A stretch of 32,051 bases of DNA from positions 1-32,051 of the forward strand of contig JAPLWE010000040.1 in assembly GCA_026396705.1 (NCBI GenBank), written 5' to 3'. Shown piece after piece: positions 25,687 through 32,051 of the stretch (position 1 is the stretch's first letter; each line of letters opens with the position of its first letter). The notes under the pieces were generated by a model. That model worked only from the letters and a program-made list of their open reading frames with translations, did no database searches and had not been told where the DNA came from. The translations under genes were made by a program, and so were the position numbers. The DNA comes from Candidatus Gribaldobacteria bacterium. GTDB lineage: Bacteria > Patescibacteriota > Minisyncoccia > Minisyncoccales > CG1-02-41-26.

Positions 25687-25986
25687 ATGAGCAAACAAGA
25701 AATCGCTAAAAAAATTATACCAATATTAAAAAAGCAAGGCGTGAAAAAGGCCGCTCTTTTTGGTTCCCAAGCTCGAGGCGAAGCCACAAAAAAGAGCGAT
25801 GTTGATTTGTTGGTAGAGTTTAATAAAAATAAAGAGCCTGGTTTGTTTGGTTTTGTTGGCTTTAAGCTTGAACTGGAAGAAAAATTGCGCCGCAAGGTTG
25901 ATCTTTTAACTTATAACGCAATCCATCCTCTTTTGAGAAATACTATACTAAAAGACCAAAAAATTATTTATGAAAAAAGATCCTAA
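25687..25986 (+). CDS. mntA: MntA-type nucleotidyltransferase antitoxin
   Basis: A 99-residue minimal nucleotidyltransferase. LFGSQARGEATKKSDVDLLV (residues 25-44) has the GSx10DxD motif (Gly26, Ser27, Asp38, Asp40), and VDLLTYN supplies the later Asp. In type VII systems MntA adds AMP units to a Tyr of the HEPN toxin HepT and so silences it. It overlaps the hepT start by 17 bases, which couples their translation. An extended -10 box lies immediately upstream. Nothing is missing from the active site. Confidence 0.92.
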   Translation: MSKQEIAKKIIPILKKQGVKKAALFGSQARGEATKKSDVDLLVEFNKNKEPGLFGFVGFKLELEEKLRRKVDLLTYNAIHPLLRNTILKDQKIIYEKRS

Positions 25987-26329
25987 AATTTTTCTATCCC
26001 ATATTTTAGAAAGCATAGAAGCAATAAATTCATACACAGGAAAGTTAACAAAAAAGGAATTTGCCGAGAACGGGCTGGCGCAAGATGCGGTAATTTGCAG
26101 GATACAAGTTATTGGCGAAGCGGTAAAAAATTTACCCGCTGGCTTAAGAAGAGAATACAAACATATTCTTTGGAGCAAAGCGACTGGAATGAGAGATGTT
26201 ATGGTTCATGATTATTTTGGTATTGATAAAGATATTGTTTGGAAAACTATCAAAGAGGACTTGCCAACTTTTCAAAAGGAAATTCAGAAAGTCTACAAAG
26301 AGCTCGGCGGACAAGAAAAGTTGATATAA
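25970..26329 (+). CDS. hepT: HepT-type HEPN ribonuclease toxin
   Basis: A 119-residue all-helical protein. MRDVMVHDYFG carries the RX4HXY motif (Arg75, His80, Tyr82): Arg and His form the RNase site and Tyr is the target that MntA AMPylates. ICRIQVIGEAVKNLP is the other typical helix of the family. It overlaps mntA, the standard arrangement of a MntA-HepT type VII toxin-antitoxin pair, and stands between chromosomal housekeeping genes. It is probably active, as all motif residues are present. Confidence 0.92.
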   Translation: MKKDPKIFLSHILESIEAINSYTGKLTKKEFAENGLAQDAVICRIQVIGEAVKNLPAGLRREYKHILWSKATGMRDVMVHDYFGIDKDIVWKTIKEDLPTFQKEIQKVYKELGGQEKLI

Positions 26330-26384
26330 TGAACCCGAACCATCGGGGCGGTTTTATCGCAACCAGCAAATTATTATTAAAATT

Positions 26385-26564
26385 ATGAAAAAAGGAATTA
26401 TAAATTTTTTATTAAGCGTTGGTTTAGTAGCTTTTGCTTTGATAGGTTTTTTAATATTAGAATTATTGGTAAAAAATGAGTTTCTGAAAGGATTTTATAT
26501 TGGAATAGTTTCTACTTTAACAATTGTCTATGTAATTTATGAATCAGAAAAAGTTAAAAAATGA
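26385..26564 (+). CDS. 59-residue two-span membrane protein, unknown
   Basis: MKKGIINFLLSVGLVAFALI begins a first membrane span of about 20 residues; a short charged loop (LVKNEFLKG) and a second span (YIGIVSTLTIVYVIY) follow, then a charged tail ESEKVKK ending in TGA. There is no Shine-Dalgarno sequence. The pattern of spans and charges is protein-like, but I recognise no family and no operon partner. It lies in the 426-base stretch between hepT and the FKBP gene. Confidence 0.5.
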   Translation: MKKGIINFLLSVGLVAFALIGFLILELLVKNEFLKGFYIGIVSTLTIVYVIYESEKVKK

Positions 26565-26573
26565 AATAAATTT

Positions 26574-26717
26574 ATGAAACAAAAAATTAAAAAGTCGTTT
26601 AACTCACTTTCAATTTCCGCAGAGGGAACACCAATCTTTGCGGATTTTTATTTAAAAAATAAAAAAGGATTAAGAGGGGACTGCCCTTGCTTAATTTGGT
26701 TGTTAAATGTAAAATAA
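26574..26717 (+). CDS. possible 47-residue small protein, unknown
   Basis: A basic start (MKQKIKKSFNSLSISAEG) is followed by FADFYLKNKKGLRGDCPCLI, then a short hydrophobic end. It begins 9 bases after the previous small ORF, without a ribosome-binding site. It may be the decayed end of a longer gene or not coding at all. The rest of this intergenic stretch (26718-26755) holds AT-rich tandem heptamers. Confidence 0.25.
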   Translation: MKQKIKKSFNSLSISAEGTPIFADFYLKNKKGLRGDCPCLIWLLNVK

Positions 26718-26730
26718 TAAAAATCGAAAA

Positions 26731-26750
26731 TTATTAATTATTAATTATTA
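26731..26750. repeat. AT-rich heptamer tandem repeat
   Basis: About three copies of TTATTAA lie directly before the FKBP gene. Similar TTAATTATTAA sequence occurs before 3885 and 17425, so this looks like a common intergenic composition here. Confidence 0.6.
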
Positions 26751-26755
26751 ACATT

Positions 26756-27280
26756 ATGTCGCAATATCTTTTGAACTTTATTATATTTTTTGTTCTTTTG
26801 GCGGTGGTGGGCGGGGTTTATTACTGGTTTGTTGTTGGCAAAAACCAGCCGCAGGCAACGCCGGCTGTGGCTACAACCACTCAAGGAACATCTACTGTTG
26901 CTTCAACTACTACTATTGGTGAGCAAAGCTCGGCTGGCCTTATTGATGGCCCGAGCGGTTTGAAATATCAGATACTTAAGGTTGGCACGGGTCAGGAGGC
27001 CAAAAATGGCAATGATGTTTTGGTGCATTATGTGGGTACCTTGGAAGATGGCACCAAGTTTGATTCCAGCCGCGACCGCAACAAACCCTTTGATTTTGTT
27101 TTGGGCACGGGTGCTGTTATCAAAGGCTGGGACTTGGGCGTTTTGGGAATGAAGGTGGGCGAAATACGCAAATTGATTATCCCGTCATCAATTGGCTATG
27201 GCGCTCAAGGCCAGGGCCCCATCCCGCCCAATGCCACCTTAATTTTTGAAGTTGAACTCTTAGGAGTTAGCGGTAGCTAA
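26756..27280 (+). CDS. membrane-anchored FKBP-type peptidyl-prolyl isomerase
   Basis: A 174-residue protein. An N-terminal span (residues 5-27, [16 protein letters not shown]) anchors it, a Thr/Ala/Gln linker (about 30-60) follows, and then one FKBP domain (about 66-172): [40 protein letters not shown], and [20 protein letters not shown] with FEVELLG at the end. The binding-pocket residues Tyr, Phe, Asp, Trp and Tyr are kept. It should help fold exported proteins at proline bonds, such as the large secreted proteins coded at 4412-8878. An inverted-repeat element starts 4 bases after its stop. Confidence 0.93.
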   Translation: MSQYLLNFIIFFVLLAVVGGVYYWFVVGKNQPQATPAVATTTQGTSTVASTTTIGEQSSAGLIDGPSGLKYQILKVGTGQEAKNGNDVLVHYVGTLEDGTKFDSSRDRNKPFDFVLGTGAVIKGWDLGVLGMKVGEIRKLIIPSSIGYGAQGQGPIPPNATLIFEVELLGVSGS

Positions 27281-27283
27281 TAT

Positions 27284-27453
27284 GACTTACGCGTTTGGGG
27301 CGAGGAAAGTAATTTCAAGGAGTTTCCGCAGGCGAGCGGGCATGGTGTCGCCGTCTTAGGCGACGAGCGAGCCGAGGACTAAGCGAGCCCCTCGCTGGGG
27401 GGCGAGCGGCTCCTTGAAATTAGCTTTCCGAGCCCCAAACATCAGCGTAAGTC
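27284..27453. repeat. 170-bp inverted-repeat element with GC-rich hairpin core
   Basis: The left arm (27284-27322) and right arm (27410-27453) are imperfect inverted copies about 40 bases long. Matching blocks are GACTTACGC, GTTTGGGGC, GGAAAG and TAATTTCAAGGAG. The 87-base core (27323-27409) is very GC-rich and holds the hairpins GTCGCC-gtctta-GGCGAC (27347-27364) and GCGAG-ccc-CTCGC (27383-27395); GGCGAGCGG occurs directly repeated at 27331 and 27401. It ends 8 bases before the thyX ATG. It could be a MITE-like element, a structured RNA or a regulatory leader; no coding is seen. Confidence 0.8.
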
Positions 27454-27461
27454 CTACTAAT

Positions 27462-28082
27462 ATGGAAGCCATTAAACCATTTTTTATTTTTGAGGATCAA
27501 GTTGACGGCGAAAAAATTCTGGCTAACTTAGAAAGATACGCCCGCACTTGCTATAAAAGCGAAGATAAAATCAGGCCCGGCTCGGCCGCAACTTTGATTA
27601 AGGGTTTGATTAAAAACGGCCACGAATCAGTGATTGAACATGAAAAAATTACTGTGCGTGTAGTTTGCGATAGAGGCATAACCCACGAAATTGTTCGCCA
27701 CCGCATTGCTTCTTACAGCCAAGAATCTACCCGTTATTGCGATTATAATAAAAGCGGCAGTATTGTGGTTATTGAGCCGTTTTTTTTCCAAGACAAACCC
27801 GAACAGCGACAGGTTTGGCAGGAAGCCATGATGGCTTGCGAACAGGCCTACAATAAATTACGCGAATTAGGCGCCTCGCCTCAAGAGGCCAGAACAGTTT
27901 TACCCAACTCCTTAAAAACAGAAATTGTTATCACTTATAACTTGCGGGCCTGGCGGCATTTTTTCAAATTACGCACTAGCAAAGCCTCGCATCCTCAAAT
28001 GAGGGAAATTGCTGTTCCGCTTTTGCGAGAGATGCAGAAAAAAGTCCCGGTGATTTTTGACGATATTGTTGTTGAAGATTAA
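27462..28082 (+). CDS. thyX: flavin-dependent thymidylate synthase ThyX
   Basis: A 206-residue enzyme starting at ATG 27462; a TTG at 27414 would translate the right arm of the inverted repeat. The ThyX motif RHRx7S is at Arg79-His80-Arg81 to Ser89 (EIVRHRIASYSQESTRY). The C-terminal half has PNSLKTEIVITYNLRAWRHF and RTSKASHPQMREIA, typical of the FAD/dUMP site. It methylates dUMP using methylene-tetrahydrofolate and NADPH with FAD. It is placed directly behind a large inverted repeat and 5 bases before murI. Confidence 0.96.
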   Translation: MEAIKPFFIFEDQVDGEKILANLERYARTCYKSEDKIRPGSAATLIKGLIKNGHESVIEHEKITVRVVCDRGITHEIVRHRIASYSQESTRYCDYNKSGSIVVIEPFFFQDKPEQRQVWQEAMMACEQAYNKLRELGASPQEARTVLPNSLKTEIVITYNLRAWRHFFKLRTSKASHPQMREIAVPLLREMQKKVPVIFDDIVVED

Positions 28083-28087
28083 AAATT

Positions 28088-28912
28088 ATGCCTACTAAAG
28101 ATGGCGTTATAGGAGTTTTTGACTCGGGGTTTGGCGGTTTGAGCATTCTCAAAGAAATTGTTCGGTCATTGCCTCAATATGATTATCTTTATTTGGGCGA
28201 TACAGCTCGAACGCCTTATGGCACCCGCAGCCAAGAAGTAATTTATCAATTTACCGAGCAATCGGTTGATTTTTTGTTTAAGCGGGGGTGTCGGTTAATT
28301 ATTTTGGCTTGCAACACGGCATCATCAGAAGCTTTAGCTAAAATTCAGCAAGATTATTTACCGAAGCATTATTTTGATTGCAGGGTATTGGGGGTTTTAA
28401 TCCCAGCGGCCGAACAAGCCGTCGCGAAAACTAAAAACAATCGCGTGGGGGTTATTGCCACTAGCGGGGCAGTGAATAGCCTGGCATTTATTAGGGAAAT
28501 TAAAAAAATCAAGCCAAGCATTCAGGTTTTTCAAAATCCCGCTCCTTTGCTGGTGCCATTAGTGGAAGAGGGCGAGCATAACTCACCTATGATTGATTTA
28601 GCTATAGCAAAATATCTTAAACCGCTTTTACAAAAAAATATAGACACTTTGGTTTTGGGTTGCACCCACTATGGAATTTTGGAAAAGAAAATTAAGCAAA
28701 TTGTTGGCTCTAAGATAGCGGTTATCTCGGAAGGCAAAGTAGTAGCTAAAAAATTGGCTGATTATTTATCGCGACACCCGTTAATAGAACAACAATTGTC
28801 GCGGAATGGTCATCTGGAGTTTTTAACTACCGACCTCACTGACAAGTTTCAAAAATTAGGCAGCCAATTTTTCGGTAGCGATATTAAGCCACGAACCATT
28901 CAATTATATTGA
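28088..28912 (+). CDS. murI: glutamate racemase
   Basis: A 274-residue enzyme making D-glutamate for peptidoglycan. IGVFDSGFGGLSIL carries Asp12 and Ser13. The two catalytic Cys are Cys75 (LACNTASS) and Cys192 (LGCTHYG, next to His194). YLGDTARTPYGTRS is the third family segment. It ends in TGA, which confirms standard stop usage. It starts 5 bases after thyX, probably on the same transcript; the next gene has its own promoter overlapping the end of murI. Confidence 0.96.
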   Translation: MPTKDGVIGVFDSGFGGLSILKEIVRSLPQYDYLYLGDTARTPYGTRSQEVIYQFTEQSVDFLFKRGCRLIILACNTASSEALAKIQQDYLPKHYFDCRVLGVLIPAAEQAVAKTKNNRVGVIATSGAVNSLAFIREIKKIKPSIQVFQNPAPLLVPLVEEGEHNSPMIDLAIAKYLKPLLQKNIDTLVLGCTHYGILEKKIKQIVGSKIAVISEGKVVAKKLADYLSRHPLIEQQLSRNGHLEFLTTDLTDKFQKLGSQFFGSDIKPRTIQLY

Positions 28913-28937
28913 AAAAAAGTTGATTTTGGCGTATAGT
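28909..28937 (+). promoter_or_regulatory. sigma-70-type promoter of the pspC-nifS-iscU run
   Basis: TTGAAA (28909-28914), a 17-base spacer and TATAGT (28932-28937) form the best -35/-10 pair seen in the window. The start would be near 28944, giving a 23-base leader with a small GTCTA/TAGAC hairpin before the ATG at 28967. Confidence 0.65.
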
Positions 28938-28966
28938 AAGAATGTCTAACGAATAGACAAAAATAT

Positions 28967-29512
28967 ATGGAAAAATCAACTAAAAAATTATATCGCGCCA
29001 AACAAGAGCGCATTATAGCTGGAGTGGCTGGGGGCTTGGGCGAGTATTTTAAGATAGATCCAGTTTTGGTCAGAATTATTTTTGTGGCCTTGGCCTTGGT
29101 GCATGGCTTGGGCATTTTGCTTTATGTCTTATTTTGGCTAATTGTGCCCAATGAAGGCGGTGGCAACATTACTGATAGGGTTGCTTCTTTTTCAGCTACT
29201 TTGAAAAGAAGCGAAGAAAAACTGGCCAATAAAATAAAGGAATTAAAAAAGAGCGAAGGCAAGGGGCAAGTGGTTTCTAATGAGCCAGCTGTGGCCGAGG
29301 AGCTACCTGTGATTGAGCAATCCCAGTCAACTGGTCAATCATGGTTCCATGATAAAAAGAGAGTGGTCGGGCTGGCTATTATAATTTTAGGCGGGACGTC
29401 TTTCTTGGGCGGGTTGATTGATATTTCTTGGTTTAAGTGGGATCTTTTTTGGCCGATTGCTTTAGTGATAGTTGGTTTTTATTTACTGATTAGTAAAAAT
29501 AACATTAAATAG
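28967..29512 (+). CDS. PspC-domain membrane protein
   Basis: A 181-residue protein. The PspC domain occupies residues 7-65: LYRAKQERIIAGVAGGLGEY and DPVLVRIIFVALALVHGLGI, ending LFWLIVPNE, with one long span. A charged, possibly coiled-coil linker (about 75-110) leads to a second hydrophobic pair (about 133-176, LAIIILGGTSFLGG and FWPIALVIVGFYLLIS), like the membrane part of LiaF-type proteins. Such proteins monitor envelope stress. It has its own promoter and is followed 3 bases later by a 31-residue membrane peptide. Confidence 0.87.
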   Translation: MEKSTKKLYRAKQERIIAGVAGGLGEYFKIDPVLVRIIFVALALVHGLGILLYVLFWLIVPNEGGGNITDRVASFSATLKRSEEKLANKIKELKKSEGKGQVVSNEPAVAEELPVIEQSQSTGQSWFHDKKRVVGLAIIILGGTSFLGGLIDISWFKWDLFWPIALVIVGFYLLISKNNIK

Positions 29513-29515
29513 TTT

Positions 29516-29611
29516 ATGGTAACTTTTTCAGGTATTTTAATTGGCGCGCTAATTATTTTGGTAATAGCTTGGGTTGTTTTTCGCGACGCCATTTCTGAAT
29601 TTAAGAAGTAA
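29516..29611 (+). CDS. 31-residue single-span membrane peptide
   Basis: It encodes MVTFSGILIGALIILVIAWV then VFRDAISEFKK and ends in TAA, which abuts the next ATG with one base between. One membrane span is followed by an amphipathic charged tail. Position, stop-start spacing and composition make it a plausible real gene between pspC and the cysteine desulfurase gene. Function unknown. Confidence 0.55.
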   Translation: MVTFSGILIGALIILVIAWVVFRDAISEFKK

Positions 29612-29612
29612 T

Positions 29613-30764
29613 ATGAAACAAGTTTATCTTGATTATGCCGCCACCACTCCTCAAAGCATAGAGGTAGCCAAAGCAATGAAGCCTTATTCGGGAAAATTTT
29701 ACGGCAACGCTTCCTCTCTTCATCAATTTGGCCAGCGAGCTCACGAGGCGGTGGAAATGTCTCGCCAGAACATAGCTAAATTTTTTAACTGCTTCGCGGC
29801 AGAAGTTTTTTTTACTGGTTCAGCCACTGAAGCAGATAATTTAGCGATTTTGGGTGTGATAAAAAACTCGAAATATCATGTTGTTACTTCCATCATTGAG
29901 CACCCAGCAGTCTTAGAGCCAATAAAACATTTGGAAAAGTTGGGCGAAATTGAGGCAACATATTTGTCTGTGGACAAGAATGGCTTAATAACTCCTGAAC
30001 AGGTAGAAAAAGCCATTAGGCCTAATACTGTTTTAATTTCTATAATGTATGCCAATAATGAAATCGGCGTTATTCAGCCAATCGCTGAAATTGGCAAAAC
30101 GATTAAAGCTGTTAATCAAAAAATCATTTTTCATACTGACGCGGTGCAGGCGGCTAATTACTTGGATTGTGATGTTCAAAAATTGGGCGTGGATTTATTA
30201 ACACTATCTGGCCATAAAATTTATGGTCCCAAGGGTGTTGGCGCTTTGTATGTTAAAAAGGGCGTGGCTATTGAGCCAATAATGTTTGGCGGGCATCAGG
30301 AACAGGGCTTGCGGCCGGGCACGGAAAATGTGGCGGCTATCGCGGGCTTGGGGGAGGCGATAGAGCAAATTAAAAATGAAAAACGAAAAATGAAAAATTT
30401 AGAAAAGTTGAGAGATAGGCTAGCTGATGGAATTTTGAAAAATATACCCAAAACAAGCTTAAATGGCTCGCGCGATCATCGCTTGCCCAATAACGCCAAT
30501 ATCAGTTTTGCGGGAGTAGAGGGTGAAAGCATTTTAATGGCTTTAGATCAAAAAGGCATTGCTGTTTCTACTGGCTCGGCTTGCGCTTCGGGCAGTTTGG
30601 AGCCCAGCCATGTTTTAATGGCTTTAGGACTATCTCATCAGCAAGCCCATGGCTCTATTAGGTTTTCGTTGGGCAAATATACCACCCAAGAAGAAATTAA
30701 TTATACGCTGAAAGTTTTACCTGATATTATCAAGCGATTGAGAGCAATTTCACCTCTTAAATAA
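29613..30764 (+). CDS. cysteine desulfurase (NifS/IscS class)
   Basis: A 383-residue PLP enzyme from ATG 29613; a TTG at 29574 lies inside the small peptide gene. VYLDYAATTPQS opens the fold. His97 (IIEHPAV) stacks on PLP, Lys202 in TLSGHKIYGPKGVGAL binds it, and Cys324 in STGSACASGSLEPSH is the sulfur-carrying nucleophile. It takes sulfur from cysteine for Fe-S clusters and thio-modified tRNA. The IscU-type scaffold gene follows 8 bases on, so the pair builds clusters, including that predicted in the helicase-nuclease encoded at 21593. Confidence 0.95.
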   Translation: MKQVYLDYAATTPQSIEVAKAMKPYSGKFYGNASSLHQFGQRAHEAVEMSRQNIAKFFNCFAAEVFFTGSATEADNLAILGVIKNSKYHVVTSIIEHPAVLEPIKHLEKLGEIEATYLSVDKNGLITPEQVEKAIRPNTVLISIMYANNEIGVIQPIAEIGKTIKAVNQKIIFHTDAVQAANYLDCDVQKLGVDLLTLSGHKIYGPKGVGALYVKKGVAIEPIMFGGHQEQGLRPGTENVAAIAGLGEAIEQIKNEKRKMKNLEKLRDRLADGILKNIPKTSLNGSRDHRLPNNANISFAGVEGESILMALDQKGIAVSTGSACASGSLEPSHVLMALGLSHQQAHGSIRFSLGKYTTQEEINYTLKVLPDIIKRLRAISPLK

Positions 30765-30772
30765 TTATCAAT

Positions 30773-31228
30773 ATGATTCCATATTCAAAAAAAGTTTTGC
30801 AGCATTTTAATAAGCCCCACAATTACGGCAAGATGAAAAATCATGACGCTGTGGGCGAGGTGGGAAATTTGGTATGTGGAGATGTCATGAAGCTTTATAT
30901 TAAAGTAGGCAAAAACGCCAAAAAACAAGAAATTATCAAAGATATCAAATTTGAAACCTATGGTTGTCTTTCAGCCATTGCTTCTTCGTCAATGCTCACT
31001 GATTTAGTTAAGGGCAAAACCTTGGAGCAAGCCATGAATTTTGACCGTCAAGAAATTGTCCAAGAGTTGGGCGGCCTGCCCGCAATCAAAATCCATTGCT
31101 CGGTGCTGGCTGGTGACGCTTTATTGGAAGCGATTTATGATTACTTAAGCAAAAACAAAAAGCCAATTCCCGAAAAATTGGCTAAGCGTCATCAACAGTT
31201 GCAAAAAGACAAAGTATCAGCGAATTAG
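30773..31228 (+). CDS. IscU-type Fe-S cluster scaffold
   Basis: A 151-residue protein. The start PYSKKVLQHFNKPHNYGKM is typical of IscU/NifU N-domains. The three ligand Cys are present: Cys35 (LVCGDVM), Cys65 (YGCLSA) and Cys109 (KIHCSVLA), with His108 next to the last. It accepts sulfur from the desulfurase encoded 8 bases upstream. No IscA, SufBC or HscA genes are visible in the window. Its TAG stop abuts the stop of the convergent permease gene with no base between and no terminator. Confidence 0.94.
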   Translation: MIPYSKKVLQHFNKPHNYGKMKNHDAVGEVGNLVCGDVMKLYIKVGKNAKKQEIIKDIKFETYGCLSAIASSSMLTDLVKGKTLEQAMNFDRQEIVQELGGLPAIKIHCSVLAGDALLEAIYDYLSKNKKPIPEKLAKRHQQLQKDKVSAN

Positions 31229-32051
31229 TTATTTGTTTTCTAAAATAATTTCTGGGTAGATTTTTAAGAGAACAACTAATAAGCTGGCAATCATGGGCCC
31301 GATTAAAATGCCCATGGCGCCGAACAAAGAAATTCCTCCTAAAACCGAAAATAAGATAAGTAAAGGGTGCAATCCTGCTCCTTTTTTTAATTTAGGGCTA
31401 ATAATATTATCAATAATAGTGTTTAAGATAAAAGCCCAGGCTAAAAAGCCCATAGCCGCTAAAAGCTTACCGGCAATAATAAGATATAAAACAGCCGGCA
31501 CAACTATCAGAGCCATACCAATTCCCGGTATGAATGAAGCAATTATAGTAACGGTTCCCCAAAGAGCGGCATTGGGTATGCTGAAAATTAAAAAACCAAT
31601 TCCAACTACGAATCCTTGTAAAATAGCGGTTAATAAACCGCCTTTTACAGAGGCGTTGATTGTTCTTTTGAGAGTGTTAAAGATATTGTCGTTGTTTTTG
31701 TCAGAGAGAGGGCTTATATCAAAGATATATTTTTTTATAGAAGGGCCTTCTTTGAAAAAATAAAACAAAGTGATTAAGCCAAGCGACAAGTCAAGCAAAA
31801 GTTTGGCTGCTCCCGAAAACAATCCTCTCAAGTGTCCAGTAGTAAAGCTTAAAATAGGCGACATAATCGTTTGAGCGTTGAGATTTAGAGAAAAGCCCGG
31901 CGATAATTTTTGAGTGGTTTTTTCAATTTTATCGGCTAAGCTGTTGAGCTGGCCGAAATTGTTATTAGAAAGGCTGCCATAAAGACCCAAGGCCTCTTTA
32001 TAAACTTGAAAGCCGATTAAAAACAAGAGCGTTGCAACAATCAAAGCGACA
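31229..32051 (-). CDS. AI-2E family (PerM/UPF0118) permease, 3' part
   Basis: Partial: the frame is open past the window end at 32051, so the N-terminus is missing (274 residues seen). The C-terminal membrane region is typical of the family: IASFIPGIGMALIVVPAVLY, DNIISPKLKKGAGLHPLLIL and ISLFGAMGILIGPMIASLL. A charged stretch (KKYIFDISPLSDKNND) lies between hydrophobic regions. Members export small solutes or Na+; the AI-2 role named for the family is not general, and no lux genes are seen. It converges with iscU, stop codon against stop codon. Confidence 0.88.
   Translation of the reverse strand, partial: VALIVATLLFLIGFQVYKEALGLYGSLSNNNFGQLNSLADKIEKTTQKLSPGFSLNLNAQTIMSPILSFTTGHLRGLFSGAAKLLLDLSLGLITLFYFFKEGPSIKKYIFDISPLSDKNNDNIFNTLKRTINASVKGGLLTAILQGFVVGIGFLIFSIPNAALWGTVTIIASFIPGIGMALIVVPAVLYLIIAGKLLAAMGFLAWAFILNTIIDNIISPKLKKGAGLHPLLILFSVLGGISLFGAMGILIGPMIASLLVVLLKIYPEIILENK

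Noticed and set aside
26332-26356. Terminator after hepT
   Set aside because: Only a 4-bp CCCG/CGGG stem and a short T-run are seen; pairing is too weak to call.
27414-27461. TTG start of thyX at 27414
   Set aside because: It would add 16 residues encoded by the inverted-repeat arm; the conserved protein starts at ATG 27462.

Overview
The window reads as chromosome from a small-genome bacterium of the Candidate Phyla Radiation (Patescibacteria), probably of the Parcubacteria grade. This is inference: gene order is compact, intergenic DNA is AT-rich, almost no gene has a Shine-Dalgarno sequence, and there are large secreted repeat proteins, a UvrD-type helicase carrying an intein, and many small membrane proteins. 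TGA, TAA and TAG are all used as ordinary stops, so the TGA=Gly code of Gracilibacteria/Absconditabacteria does not apply.

Region 1 (1-4341, + strand) is the 3' part of an F-type ATP synthase operon (atpA-atpG-atpD-atpC) followed by a miniature beta-carbonic-anhydrase-like gene and a strong terminator. Two things are odd. atpA is cut by an in-frame TAG at 601-603, at a position where homologues have Leu. The 3' end of atpD is overwritten by a 12-bp inverted repeat that supplies the last residues of the beta subunit and lies just before atpC.

Region 2 (4396-8920, + strand) holds two secreted or surface proteins. One is a 900-residue array of short Gly/Asn-rich repeats ending in an endosialidase-type (peptidase S74) intramolecular chaperone. 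The other is a 579-residue membrane protein with Trp/Gly repeats. A bidirectional terminator closes the region.

Region 3 (8942-14772, - strand) is dprA, topA, a RelA-like (p)ppGpp synthetase with a degenerate hydrolase domain, tRNA-Leu(CAA), a GC-rich hairpin island flanked by a degenerate copy of the tRNA 3' end, a deoxyribosyltransferase-like gene and a nucleotidyltransferase-fold gene.

Region 4 (14757-21097, + strand) mixes housekeeping genes (glyA, ychF, GrpB family) with unknowns. Two cassettes of very small genes (14866-15359 and 20424-21097) have strong Shine-Dalgarno sequences and their own terminators. Every recognisable gene in the window lacks such a site, and several start almost on top of an extended -10 box, which suggests leaderless mRNAs.

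Region 5 (21121-32051, mostly + strand) holds a DUF192 protein, a UvrD-like helicase fused to an Fe-S PD-(D/E)XK nuclease and interrupted by a 373-residue intein with a GIY-YIG-like insert, an MntA-HepT toxin-antitoxin pair, small unknown ORFs, an FKBP-type isomerase, a 170-bp inverted-repeat element, thyX, murI, a PspC protein, a 31-residue membrane peptide, cysteine desulfurase plus an IscU-type scaffold, and a convergent AI-2E-family permease that runs off the end.
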